A stretch of 64,000 nt of DNA from Siphonodentalium dalli (Eukaryota > Mollusca > Scaphopoda > Gadilida > Siphonodentaliidae). The translations under genes and the position numbers were made by a program. The stretch spans positions 182,286,796-182,350,795 of the forward strand of contig CP136068.1 in assembly GCA_032622095.1 (NCBI GenBank). The letters are read 5' to 3'. Position 1 is the first letter of the stretch, and each line of letters begins with the position of its first letter. Under the pieces are notes generated by a model. That model saw only the letters and a list, made by a program, of their open reading frames with translations. It was not told the DNA's origin and ran no database searches. Shown piece after piece: positions 1 through 10,411 of this stretch.

Positions 1-480
1 AGCCAATATTGAAATATTGCATTACTCAAAACCAAATGCTATATAGTTGGATATTTGATTAGACAAAAATCCTATATATTTGGAAATGTTATTAGACCAA
101 ATTCTGCGTAGTTGGAAATTGTATGGTCTCACCCACGGTTGGATCCCTTTGGAACGTCCCTATTTGGCGGGAATACCAGGTAATATATAAACCAATTTTG
201 ATTTAAAAAACAAAAGCCAGTTACCCCAATGTGAGTGGTTTAGCTTTGTTATTTAATTACGCTAACGTATGGACATATTACCATATTTATTCTTGTCGAC
301 CACGTCCATCGATAACTTATATAGTGCGTAGAAATAACCACACGGAACATGGTGCTGTTATCCCTTACACGAACAAGTACCCTTATGATTTTTGCGATGC
401 TTGATTAATCTGCAAGGCCAGTGTCTAGTTGAAACATTCAAAAACATATATTCTTGAACTTTATTAACGCATGCCATACT
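1..480. other. AT-rich non-coding stretch with a short diverged tandem repeat
   Basis: No gene is supported here. Positions 31-126 hold about three diverged copies of a ~33 bp unit built around ACCAAAT...TAGTTGGA...TTATTAG. The remainder is AT-rich sequence without recognisable structure. Confidence 0.4.
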
Positions 481-486
481 ACTAGT

Positions 487-1348
487 GTTCGCGCTGCCAC
501 TTGCCAAATTTGCTAATGGCAAAAATAATTCAAATTTGGCAAAAAATAATTTCATTTGGCAAATCACTTTTTAATTCCTCTAGAAAAATTTAAAACAATA
601 TTGGTCAATCAACACCATTCATTTCAGGAAACGTACAATATAATTATATTAGTGGTGTTGTATATGGTTTACGAAAAGTGAACACTTCTATTAAGATGAA
701 GTTAAGCTGATAGCATTAATATCGATTGGTGGTGGGATTTAGTGTGGAGGTGTTTACATAGCAAACCGGGGCCCCGGTGGTCCAGTCGGTAGAGTTCCAG
801 CTGCATTACGCCGCCACAGACCGTCCAGCGCCGACGAAGCTGGTTCTAACCCCGTCATATAGAGGGTGACCGGAATCGTGTACCTGGGCAAGGTTGTCAG
901 TTGCTTTCCGGTGTCTGTGGTTTCTACACGCAGTGGAACGATTTCCCGGTGAACTTAAGCCTCTGTGTGGTCTTTCCTCCACCCGTAAAATTGACAACGT
1001 CGTTTGTGGCCTAGCGCTAGAACGACTATAAACCCTAACAAACAAACAAACATAGCAAATCCTCTTGTGATGCACCCTTCTGATAAGGCAACCCTTCTAT
1101 CGTGTTATTGTTTGATTATTGGTGTATTATGTGGTGATAAACTAGAGATGCGAATATAATTATTAACTACTCGCTTTTCTATCGATATCAAACGTTGTTC
1201 AAACCGCGAGTTTCAGAACATAAGACTCAAAGTTGCAGAAAATGATACTTACAAGGATAGTATTTGGCAAATTTTTAAATAATTTGGCAAACAAAAATTT
1301 CTTTTGGCGAATTATATGGCAAAGTAAATTTTGGTCCAGCGCGGACCC
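487..1348. mobile_element. Old non-autonomous element with ~90 bp imperfect terminal inverted repeats
   Basis: The left end reads GTTCGCGCTG followed by repeated TTTGGCAAA-type motifs at about 487-575. The right end, reverse complemented (about 1255-1348), starts GTCCGCGCTGG and carries the same series of TTTGCC motifs in the same order. This is the structure of a foldback or MITE-type DNA element. It has no coding capacity, and its middle is occupied by the younger SINE at 766-1049. No convincing target-site duplication could be read, so the superfamily is unknown. Confidence 0.5.
766..1049 (+). mobile_element. tRNA-derived SINE with target-site duplications
   Basis: This is a 284 bp insert flanked by perfect 10 bp direct repeats ACATAGCAAA (756-765 and 1050-1059), the mark of LINE-mediated retroposition. 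The head has a polymerase III type box A (TGGTCCAGTCGG, 778-789) and box B (GGTTCTAACCC, 842-852). The body is unrelated to tRNA and the 3' tail is (AAAC)n at about 1036-1049. The A-B spacing of about 52 bases is longer than in a functional tRNA, so this is a SINE and not a tRNA gene. It would be transcribed from its internal promoter and mobilised by a partner LINE. The reading frames across it are incidental. Confidence 0.85.
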
Positions 1349-1890
1349 TGCAAACTACAAAACGTTAGAGCAGATTAGAAATTTACTCCTCCTTAAAGTC
1401 AGATAAACGCGTGAAACCAGATCCAGACCAGCGACCATAAATCGACCAACTTAGATTCCAATAATGGGGACAAGTACCGATAAGCAACCAATAAGTTTAC
1501 ATGTCCAATAAGTTTACCTTTCTTTGACTGAAAGCAGGCACAATGTACCAGGGACAAACAATATCCGCATAGCGTAAGTGCTGTCGACATCCAAATTGGT
1601 ATATGTACTCGTGTGTATACAGCAATAAAATGTGTCTAAGATACTCCGTGTATCGGAGTTGAACATCAGCGTGAGTTTTCTAACAAACTTTAAAATGGAC
1701 GTATCCATAACCAACGAACGTCTCTTGGTTGTGTAACATCAAATCAATTACCCCAAATCAAATTATATATTCGGTGTGGGCGCGTGATATCATGGCATCA
1801 AAGCCACATGGCGGCCCCAATCGTAATTCAAAGTAATTTGTCAGTTCTGTTAGGTCAGCATATGACATTTTGGTACGTGCTTTGATTAGA
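1349..1890. other. Non-coding stretch, nothing recognised
   Basis: Frames of about 60 codons occur on both strands but overlap each other and resemble nothing known. No RNA gene or clear repeat boundary is visible. Confidence 0.4.
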
Positions 1891-1894
1891 TAAG

Positions 1895-2280
1895 TGATGT
1901 TACTTGGCACATGGCGGTTTGTGATTCAAAATACAGCTAATAATGTTCACTTTCGAAATTTGACCGGTACCGAAATAGGTCGATACATACATGTACACTC
2001 TGCCGTTAAATGAGCATGCCGAGTTCCCAAAAAAGACATATTGATGTAATGTAAAATACAACTTTAAACACGGTGTTTGGGTCCCAAACAAAAACAGAAA
2101 ATTCCACGAGGTGGTTTAGAAAAGAGCGTTCAGTATTAGTCTATTCTAGATATCGCAGACATGAAGAACGTTTTTTCTTCACTTTTATGTATGTGAAAAG
2201 TAGAACATAGCTGTAAAACTGCTGTAGCCATGGCATGTATTGCCACAGATCACGAAGCTGACATATCAACACACCATAAA
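1895..2280 (+). repeat. Dispersed repeat family A, copy 1
   Basis: Ordered landmarks shared by all family A copies are ATGGCGGTTTG, then ACCGGTACCGAAATAGGTCGAT, then AACACGGTGTTTGGGTCCCAAA, then an AAAGAGCGTT...TTAGTCTATTC block, then GCTGTAGCCATGG...GAAGCTGACATATCAAC. The same landmarks occur in reverse in every unit of the 1.455 kb array at 8953-17218. It is diverged and non-coding. Confidence 0.65.
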
Positions 2281-2367
2281 AACGATGGCCAGACTAAATA
2301 CATAATATACACATTGTAATGAATCTCTCTTGGTCTAGATATATATAAGATTATAAATTCAGTGTGA

Positions 2368-2465
2368 AAGTTTGTCTATCTATCTGTCTATCTGCCCGGA
2401 TTTTCTCCCTATACCGATTTCAATTACATTTGGTGTGGTGACTCGGGGTACCCTAGCGGATGTTA
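2368..2465 (-). repeat. Dispersed repeat, inverted relative to 36660-36760
   Basis: A short (CTAT)n run is followed by sequence whose reverse complement (GTACCCCGAGTCACM...AATTTGGGTGAAATCGGT...GGGA) closely matches about 36660-36760. It is a dispersed non-coding repeat of unknown type. Confidence 0.5.
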
Positions 2466-2584
2466 TCACGGTGTTAGATTTAATTAACAAATTATAAAAT
2501 AAATAATAAGTGAATGGAGCAGAGCTCAATTTAAAAAAAACAAAAGTGTTTTAAATAAAATATACATATTTTTTTTATCTCAAG

Positions 2585-2892
2585 ACACATGGCGGTTTGC
2601 ACTCATAAATACAACTAATAAATAATCACTTTTTAATTGTTACCGATAACGAACTGGTTTGTACTTACACGAACAACCTTTCTGCGGGCATTATATGTGT
2701 CGGGAAGAAGCATTTAATTCATACAAAATTTAACGTTTAACACGCGGTGTTTGTTCATAAGAAAGAGCGTTTATTAAAATGAAAACGTTTATCAAATGGC
2801 TGTGACCATTGATATTATTTTTCAGAGCTAGCATATGAAGCCGGTATATGGTTCGTTTTATTTGTCAATATATCGTATACCTCATTCCAAAT
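2585..2892 (+). repeat. Dispersed repeat family A, copy 2
   Basis: The order is CACATGGCGGTTTGC, a diverged TTACCGATAACGAACTGG block, AACACGCGGTGTTTG, AAAGAGCGTT, then GCATATGAAGCCGGTATAT and CCTCATTCCAAATT. The copy stops where LINE-like sequence begins. Confidence 0.6.
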
Positions 2893-3290
2893 TACGCCGA
2901 GGCGTATAGTTTTTGAGTCTGTCATGGTCATTATTTGTTTAAATAATCTCTCATTGGGGATGTTTAACATGATATGTTCTCGTAAAATAGGGCGCGCTCG
3001 TCTGACAGAGAAATACAGTGTATAAAAAATGTCGAGGTCAAAGTACCGCCCGCTTAGTATGTTGAAATATGCCAAATAGTAATTGCCGGAAAGAATCTGG
3101 AACCCATTCATTAATGGCAAGCACGTGTCCGTATGTTGTAGCGAAGTCTTTTTCCTGCGAACGATGGATAAACGGCATCCCCCACTGTGTGGTGTCATCA
3201 TCCGAGTCTTTAATGATAATATGTCATTCGTGACCACATTGTCACATAACACATGAGCGCATATATAGTACATTACATAAACATGATATG
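2893..3290 (-). pseudogene. Possible degraded C-terminal LINE reverse-transcriptase fragment
   Basis: A minus-strand frame of about 125 codons resembles the region after the reverse transcriptase in non-LTR elements. It has an ERLFKQIMTMTD-like segment near its end, comparable in position to the tails of the fragments at 4048-4554 and 6981-7916. No catalytic motif is present and the Cys/His cluster is not clear. It lies directly against family A copy 2, as other LINE tails here do. The assignment is weak and the frame could be chance. Confidence 0.3.
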
Positions 3291-3629
3291 TGAATTAAAC
3301 ATATGAACATATAAACATATAAACAGGAAATACACATAGATAAATGTAGTTTGTATAACACATACAAAGCTAAACCTAGAAATCGGCAGAATATAGGACA
3401 TAAATATTTGACCCCCGCTGCGCTCTGTGCCAAATCATCAGGTTGTTGCACCTGTGAATCGGCGCCGTTTAAATTAGTGAGATGGATATATCTAATTACC
3501 CGCGGTGTGATGTCATTATCGAATATTCCGACTAGAGTGCTATATAATTGAGTGTCGGGTAATAAGTTAATCGCAGTCGATACCCCCCGTAGATTATCAA
3601 CAGTTTCTATCTAGGGTATTATATAACAT

Positions 3630-3973
3630 TAATTAAAGCCATATGGTATAGTTCGCGCTTTAAAATGCATGTAATAATATTCGCTTTTGAATGTTTTGCC
3701 GGTATCGATATAGGTTGATAAAAACTCGAAATACTGTTCTAACGGGCATTTTATGCAACAGAAAGGCGCACTGGAGTAACAAAAAAATCAACTTTGAACA
3801 CGGTGTTTGGGTCCCAATACAAACAACATACATATGCACGTTTATTTTACTCATATGCAAAACGTTGAAAACAGAGGTAAAACTGCTGTGACCATGCCAA
3901 GTATTTTTCAGAGAATATGAATCTGATATATAAACATTTCGTGTATTTGTCAACCTATTTTATACTCCTTCTT
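3630..3973 (+). repeat. Dispersed repeat family A, copy 3, split by a LINE tail
   Basis: Landmarks run AAGCCATATGG, GCCGGTATCGATATAGGTTGAT, AACACGGTGTTTGGGTCCCAA, GCTGTGACCATGCC and ATATAAACATTTCGTG. The copy breaks off near 3973 and its end (ACTTGGAAGCTCGG...ATCCATGTCCGTTT) resumes at about 4687-4735 after the LINE insert. Confidence 0.6.
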
Positions 3974-4683
3974 GTCAACAGTTAATCACATCTCTGTCAC
4001 CACATCACAACATCAACGACTTATTTGATAACTCAATAAAGACATAACTATTTAACGATAATACTCGCAGCAAACTCCCCAGAAATAGCAACAGACGTGA
4101 TCCCCCACGCAACAAGCTTAGAACATACAGAACGTTCAAAACAATCACTTCTTTGGATCTTGACATCATTTCCACCCCCAAACAACGAGAATCCCTCACG
4201 AAATTCAGAATTAGTTGTCACACACTGGGCATTGAGCGCGGACGCTATTTCGATTTCGATGAAGCAGACCGCAAATGTGAAACCTGCAACCAAATTGATA
4301 ATGAGGAGCACTTTCTCCTCCATTGTACCCCACTGTCCGACGAGCGCGCCATATTTCACGAGAAACTAATACCTGATCTCCTAACCACCCCTAACGAGAC
4401 GTTACCCACAGACCCAACAACTCTACAGGCACTGGCATATTTCGTCCACTGTGGACTGAAAAAGAAAGGTGTTTGGCGATCAAGTGACGAACTGGTTAAT
4501 CGAGTACAACAAAAAAGGAACACTGCCCTATCAGTAAAATGTACATTAACATAGAATAACATTATTATGTATTTGTTGCTACTTATTTTGTTCCATGCAT
4601 ATTCGATGTTCTTGTCCTGTTATTCTATGTTAATGTAAATTTGACCATACATGGTGTAACGTACTAATAAACTTGATTGATAG
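3974..4683 (+). mobile_element. 5'-truncated non-LTR retrotransposon (3' end only)
   Basis: The insert consists of the last ~170 codons of a LINE ORF2 (4048-4554), a ~125 bp 3' UTR, an AATAAA signal near 4669 and a short TTGATTGA tail. It lies inside family A copy 3, which continues on its far side. This is the expected product of an incomplete reverse-transcription event. Confidence 0.65.
4048..4554 (+). pseudogene. C-terminal fragment of a LINE ORF2 protein
   Basis: About 168 codons are open, from just after a stop at 4045 to the TAG at 4552. The protein contains a C-x2-C...H...C cluster (CETCNQIDNEEHFLLHC), typical of the cysteine-rich segment downstream of the reverse transcriptase in many non-LTR elements. 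The endonuclease and polymerase domains are absent because the copy is 5' truncated, so it cannot encode an active enzyme. The clade (CR1, L2, jockey-like or other) cannot be fixed from this segment. Confidence 0.6.
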
Positions 4684-4735
4684 AGTGATCTAAATTGCGT
4701 AAACAACACTTGGAAGCTCGGGCGATCCATGTCCG

Positions 4736-6095
4736 TTTATACATGTATATATATTCACCAGCGAATATGGAACAATTAATATTGTATATCTTTGGAAGTG
4801 TTTTCGTCTCCCATTTGTATACAACGTCATATGGGCAAATCTTGTAATCTGATGGTATATCGGGTTTATAGCAGACAATTTCAATTGAATTTTAATGGTC
4901 AATGACTGAGCACTGGCACTAACGTGGTAAACGAGGCTTTGGTGCGTTGATCTATTCAAAGGCTCAATTAAAGACATATTATGTACTTGTTCGGGTGTGT
5001 TAAATTGATAAGTTAGTATGCAGGCGCTATGCCAACTAAAGGAATATTACATTCTACTAACATCGCTAAAAATTTGAACCAAATTGGCCGTAGCACTCCA
5101 AAGAAAACATCGTCATAACTACGCTCAATTGTAAATATTTACTACTCGATTCGGGACGAATCTATAGGCGACAAACTAACGAAAACAATTTCGCCATCGA
5201 GAGTCACTGCATTTAATTAATATATAAGAATGACGGTGTGTGCTGTGACGTTTGCTACACTATTTGTAAAAAAAAATACTACATTGAACAGATTATTCTC
5301 CATTTCTATGTTATCACCATACCGGAGTGTTTTACATCACTTTAATACAAATAGTAAAATGTGTGCATATGACTTGCTTGAAACGATTAACATTTGGATG
5401 TTTTTTGTGTGTATTTCTTGACCACCATATGATGCATTCTTCCTAAATGTTATATGTACCAAAATGTTATATGTACCAAGCCTCTACCAATTACTGGTCA
5501 ATTGTTTTGAACATTAGTACATATATTTACCACTATGGTAACTTATACACATGCAAATGCGAGCTTTGTTGGATTTTGTTCAGTAAAGCTATCCTCATTG
5601 TTCAACTTAGATATAATGATCGGCAACATGCATGTACTGAATTGTGTCTAAGTTTGGACTTCTTCGTTTCCAATTGATCTTTAAAACTTGACACAATATG
5701 CTTGCTATATGCAATTGACGGGAGCCTGTCCGCATATGAATATGAACTCGGTCTGCATGGTGTAATTTGTTTTCGTATAGTGTTATGGCTATCCTTAAAT
5801 CCACATATCGATTTATATATATACGGTCCGCATTATGACACATGCGCTTGTACTCACGCTGGTATAGTGGTAAAGTTCTTGTTATTACATCAGACCAAAT
5901 CCCCTAAATACAATTTTAATACATGTAGTCCACCTTTAAATTTGCATCGATGCGAGTACAGAGGGAATTTGTCATAAGATGGGTCGAGTCTGGCTGTGTT
6001 TGTGTTTGCATATTCAATGTTCCCATTGTGTGCGAGTCAAGAAGAGTAATGACTCTCGATGTACAGGTTTGGCAGAACTGGGTTTCGAGTTAAAG
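4736..6095. other. Non-coding stretch, nothing recognised
   Basis: Several frames of 60-95 codons occur on both strands, for instance around 5230-5980. They overlap antisense and show no family signature. A short ATGTTATATGTACCAA direct repeat sits near 5446-5475. No RNA gene or transposon end was recognised. Confidence 0.4.
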
Positions 6096-6099
6096 TCAC

Positions 6100-6445
6100 A
6101 TGGCCGTTTGTCCCGCACATTAACCTCATGATGTTTGCATTTTAATTTTTCTCGGTATCGAAATAGGTCAATAAACTACTCGAAATATTATTCCGCGGGC
6201 TGTTCCTGATGCCGTAAACATAAAGAGTGTCTGTTTAACCTATATATGTGGAAACACTTGAACCAGCTCGAGGTATATAGCTGTAGCCATGGAAATTATT
6301 TTCAATAAAAATATGAAGCCGGGATATCAGTATTTTGTGTATTTGTCAACCTGTCTTATATATACATACTTCCAAATTATGTAGACAAAAGTTGGAAGCT
6401 GGAATGATCCATGCCCATTTAAGGCATGCCATCTACGAGTGTGCA
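6100..6445 (+). repeat. Dispersed repeat family A, copy 4
   Basis: Landmarks CACATGGCCGTTTG, CTCGGTATCGAAATAGGTCAAT, AAAGAGTGT, GTAGCCATGG, ATATGAAGCCGGGATATC and GTTGGAAGCTGGAATGATCC follow the family order. This copy is not interrupted by a LINE and so gives the simplest view of the right end. Confidence 0.6.
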
Positions 6446-6689
6446 AATTGTGAAACAACGCCCAAACAGACTCTAGAAGTCATAACTCCTGAAATAAAAT
6501 TTGGACCGGACTGATTTCCGATATCATATGCAATATAGACATATAGTCATAAGTAGAAGCCACACATGGCCACAATTGGTTAACATCGAAGTTATGAACT
6601 GTTGTGCCTATATGTCGCGAAATAGACATGCGGGAAATAATTGAGGAGGTATACATCCAAATACAATTAGGATAAAATTGGTGTTCGAC

Positions 6690-6977
6690 ACATTCAAGAT
6701 ATTCGTGAGTATAATACATGAATATATTATATACCAATACTTTCGAATTTTTCCCAGTATCGCAATATGTCGATAAATACTTGCACCATACATTTATATA
6801 TACGGGGAATATGAAGTCACAAAAATACAACTACATGTCAACACGGTCTTTGGGTCCCAAATAGACAACATAAATGACAGTGAACGACACGGAACATAAA
6901 ATAACGTTCTGTGTTAGCCTATGCCATGCAGATATGCATGGTATAAATAAAGAGTGTTTGTTTTCACTTCTGGGCGA
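6690..6977 (+). repeat. Dispersed repeat family A, copy 5, left part
   Basis: It contains CCCAGTATCGCAATATGTCGAT, CAACACGGTCTTTGGGTCCCAAA, a GACACGGAACATAAAATAACG block and AATAAAGAGTGTTTG, matching the array unit in reverse. It stops at the LINE insertion near 6978 and resumes at 8769. Confidence 0.6.
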
Positions 6978-6980
6978 AAA

Positions 6981-7916
6981 AAATGAAAAATGGGTGTCAC
7001 ATTGGCGGACTATGTACGGACTCCTGTCCAATGTGAGAAATCTTCACCTATCTGCAGACTTAGCATTAAAACTTTTTGATTACCTCATACAACCCATTCT
7101 GTTATATGGATGTGAATTATGGGGCTTTGAGAATACTCGCGATATCGAGGCTGTCCATCTCAAATTCTGTAAGCTCATAACGAACATGAAAATGAGTACT
7201 CCAAATTATATGGTTTATGGTGAGCTTGGAAGATGGCCATTGCGTGTTGAAATTGACAAAAGAATGACCTCATTTTGGAGCCGCCTAATGACGAAAACAA
7301 AAAAAATCACCCCTTCATATTGTACAAGTTAATTTTAGCTATGAAAGGCGGTGGCAAAAGAATACGATACCTTGATCACATTGAAGACATTTTTGTGCGT
7401 GCGGATTGCGAAGACAACTGGAAAACACAGTTACCCGTTTCGAATTCTAAACTTCAATATATGCACAAAAAACTACTTGGCAATTTTTTTCTCCAGTGGA
7501 ATAATGAAGTTTCTCAATCGTCACGAGGAGAATTTTATCGTAACCTGAAAAAATGTCCTTCGCTTAGTCGTTTTTATGTTGAATGTCCCTTTAATTCAAT
7601 TATCTCGCTACAGAGAATTCGTACATCAAATCATAGATTAGGCGTTGAAACTATGAAGTGGGCAAAATCTAAGAACCAAAAGAAAGGGATATCTGGAATT
7701 GGCTCATGTCAGTTATGTGGCGCCATCATGTGCGATGAATATCATTTTGTAATAGTTTGTCCAAATTTACGTGAATACCGCATGAAATATATTGACGAAT
7801 CGATCTGGAAAAATCCATCGCGAGAGTCTTTTTATGGCTTATTAAATTCTTCTGACACAATGAAGCTAAACAAACTTTCAAACTTTATAAAAATCGGATT
7901 GAAACAATTTAAATAA
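6981..7916 (+). pseudogene. LINE ORF2 C-terminal part, frameshifted
   Basis: The first frame (to about 7290) contains the block after the polymerase active site: FDYLIQPILLYGCELWGF, EAVHLKFCKLI and VYGELGRWPLRVEI, all typical of the thumb region of invertebrate non-LTR reverse transcriptases. Near 7275-7300, in an A-rich run, the frame shifts. It then continues as a second frame to 7916 with a C-x2-C...H...C cluster (CQLCGAIMCDEYHFVIVC). Endonuclease and catalytic reverse-transcriptase motifs are missing. This is a dead 5'-truncated copy. The ATG at 6874 lies in host repeat sequence and is not the start of the LINE protein. Confidence 0.75.
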
Positions 7917-8120
7917 CTATTCAAATATTTGGCGATCGTGGTGCTTATATGTGTGTGCGTCTTCATGTGTGAACATGCAGACATACATATATGTGAAGAT
8001 CACGTCGTAGATTCCTTATTCATAGTACAACTATGCATATTATGTTACTATTTGTATGGTTTCCACGTGTTTTAGATATGCAAAATTCCATAACGAATAT
8101 CGAGTGTGCCATAATACAAT

Positions 8121-8405
8121 GTCTATGTGTATGTGTTTATATGTGTATATATATATATGTATATATATGTATGTGTGTGTATGTATGTGTATATATATAT
8201 GTATATATATGTATGTGTGTGTATGTATGTGTATATATATATATATATATATTGTATATGTATATGTGTATATATATGTATATGTGTGTATGTGTATGTA
8301 TGTGTTTGTATGCATGTATACTTATACATATGTATGTATGTTTGTGTGTGTAGGTATATGCATGAGTATGTATACGTATATAATATGTGCGTATTTATAA
8401 GTGTG
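8121..8405. repeat. (TG/TA)n compound microsatellite
   Basis: About 280 bp of alternating TATATG, TGTGTG and TGTATG tracts lie within the 3' UTR of the LINE insert. The repeated nature gives spurious open frames of Tyr/Ile/Cys or Thr/His in all phases. Confidence 0.9.
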
Positions 8406-8768
8406 TGTAAACATTATATGAGTCAATTTAATTACAGATAATAATCATGTACGTAATATTGGTACATCATTATTTACAACAACTTGGTTTCCAAAAAGAA
8501 AATGAGAAAACAGTACTATATATACTAACCATGATGTATAATTAAGTAATTTCTTCTTCTTTTTTTCCCGGAATCTTTAAATAAGTCTATCGAGATCTGT
8601 ATTGTTCTATTCCGGACATGTTAATTCAATATTGGACCGTAACTGATTATTATCTGCATTGTATTCTGTCTATGTATACCCCGGAAAGTTCTAATTTGTA
8701 TATAGTGTATATATGTTTTCTCATGTACCATGTATTATAATGGCTGAGAATAAAGCATTACTTACTTG

Positions 8769-8952
8769 CAAGTATTTTGTTTCAGAGCGTATGAAGCCGG
8801 TATATCAACATTTCGTGTTTTATCAATTTATCATATATATATATATATACCTCATTTCAAACTGTGTGGGCAATATTTGGAAGCTTGGATGAGCTATGTC
8901 CGTTTGAGGTAACTCCGTCACACCAAGTGTTATCAATGCATTTGGGACAGTA
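8769..8952 (+). repeat. Dispersed repeat family A, copy 5, right part
   Basis: It begins TTTCAGAGCGTATGAAGCCGG and runs through CATTTCGTG and CCTCATTTCAAACTG to TTGGAAGCTTGGATGA...ATGTCCGTTTGAGG. It is the continuation of 6690-6977 beyond the LINE. Confidence 0.6.
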
Positions 8953-10411
8953 ATGTTGGCTGAAATATGTCAAACTGTGCAGCTTGGCAATCCACATTAC
9001 ATAATTATATAGTTAATTTGGGATATGAGAAAGACACTCTCTACACATATATTAGCTGCATGCACGATAACACTTATTGTTTTCTAACCAAAAATAACAC
9101 AGATTATAACATACCGTTATATATTCTAGGCTGAATAAAATCAAAGCGTGTTAAACTTCTTTCAAAAGTTTACATCTGGCCATGCACGACAACCTCTCAC
9201 TAATGAGTCCATATGCCCAATCTAATTATTTTCTGGTCAATGTAGGACATACCCATGACGGTTGTAGTGTCAAATCGGACAAGGCAACTTTATTGTAATT
9301 AAAACTCGGAAATGTAACATGGGACCAATACTTTAACACATAATACTGCCTTTTTTTGTGAAATTTCACCAGCGCCTGTGTACCCGAGTATTATGAAACC
9401 CACTTATTAGTAAGAATGTCCGGAATCGGGCGATTAGTTGTAACTATACATACTTTATTAAATCGTCAAAAGGGTAAATTGGCGAGCATGAATTAATGTT
9501 ATGCTGGCTTCATATGCTCAGAAAAAATCATGTTCATTATCACCGTCATTTCGCAGTCGTTTTCAAGTTATCGCACAAAAGTGAAACAAAACGCTCTTTA
9601 TTATTACCAATCAGGAATAGACTAACACGGAACGCTCTTTTCTGTTCCATGCCGTGCATATGGCTGTTGTTTGGGAACCAAATGCCGGGTTAAAAGTGTG
9701 TTTTGTTTACTTCAATGCGACATGCAGGCACAGGCAATGCCTACAGAAATGTAGTTCAAGCATTTATAGACCTATTTCGATACCGGGAAAACTTAAAAAG
9801 GGAAACATGTATTTTGAGGTGCAAACCGCCATATGGCTTTAAATTAAAACAAAAATTGGAATTAATTTTTTTTTCAGGACTGAGCTATGCTCCAGATAAC
9901 GTTTATTTTATTCTGGTAAATAACTATATTCCAATGCTCTGACCAACTTAGAGCACCACACCCAATGGGTTAACTGGAAAATCCAGTTGGGCGTGTGTTG
10001 ACCAAGAAACACAACCCGTGCGCTGTACGACATTGAACACTCTTGACAATGGATGTGCTTTACAAATAAAACGGGAAACTATTGTTACAAGAGATGGAGC
10101 TAGATCTCTCCAGATCGAGAACAGAATCTAACTCTCCCAACAGATATAGGCGCTGTCTTGCTAGATCGAGAAAAGAATCACAACTCTATCAACATATGTG
10201 GTAACGTGAGCCAATATATAATCTCGTTGCTGATAAGATTGCATAATTCAACGATTCAACCATATGCTTAAGTGTGCCCCATCCGATATTGTAGACTGGC
10301 ACTCCAATAAACACTTATGGTATACAGTGTTTGTGGTTTAGTTGCACATTAATGAATATTTAAGAGCATGATTAGTGAAAAATGTAATTAGTGACCCATT
10401 TGAGATACTCA
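8953..10411. repeat. 1.455 kb tandem array, unit 1
   Basis: The unit starts near TGTTGGCTGAAAT and contains TGCAGCTTGGCAATCC, CAATGTAGGACATACCCATG, GAATGTCCGGAATCGGGCG, AACGCTCTTTATTATT, CCTATTTCGATACCGGG, CAAACCGCCATATGG and TGCACATTAATGAAT in that order. Its central part is family A in reverse. It differs from unit 2 by scattered substitutions and small indels. Reading frames are short and not shared by all units, so it is treated as non-coding. Confidence 0.85.

Larger units (their letters stand above)
6978..8768 (+). mobile_element. 5'-truncated non-LTR retrotransposon inserted in family A copy 5
   Basis: The insert is bounded by two halves of one family A copy. It holds about 310 codons of LINE ORF2 C-terminus (6981-7916), then a 3' UTR with a large (TA/TG)n microsatellite, and ends with AATAAAGCATTACTTACTTG near 8750-8768. 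The end resembles a polyadenylation signal followed by an (ACTT)n tail. The 5' part of the element is missing. Confidence 0.65.

Noticed and set aside
778-852. A possible tRNA gene
   Set aside because: Box A and box B are present, but spacing is too long, no cloverleaf forms, and the unit has a SINE body, tail and target-site duplication.
6874-6980. Start of a LINE protein at the ATG at 6874
   Set aside because: 6874-6977 is family A repeat sequence; LINE similarity begins only at about 6981, so the upstream codons are fortuitous read-through.
8033-8441. Tyr/Ile/Cys and Thr/His rich frames of about 70-115 codons
   Set aside because: Pure translation of a TG/TA microsatellite.
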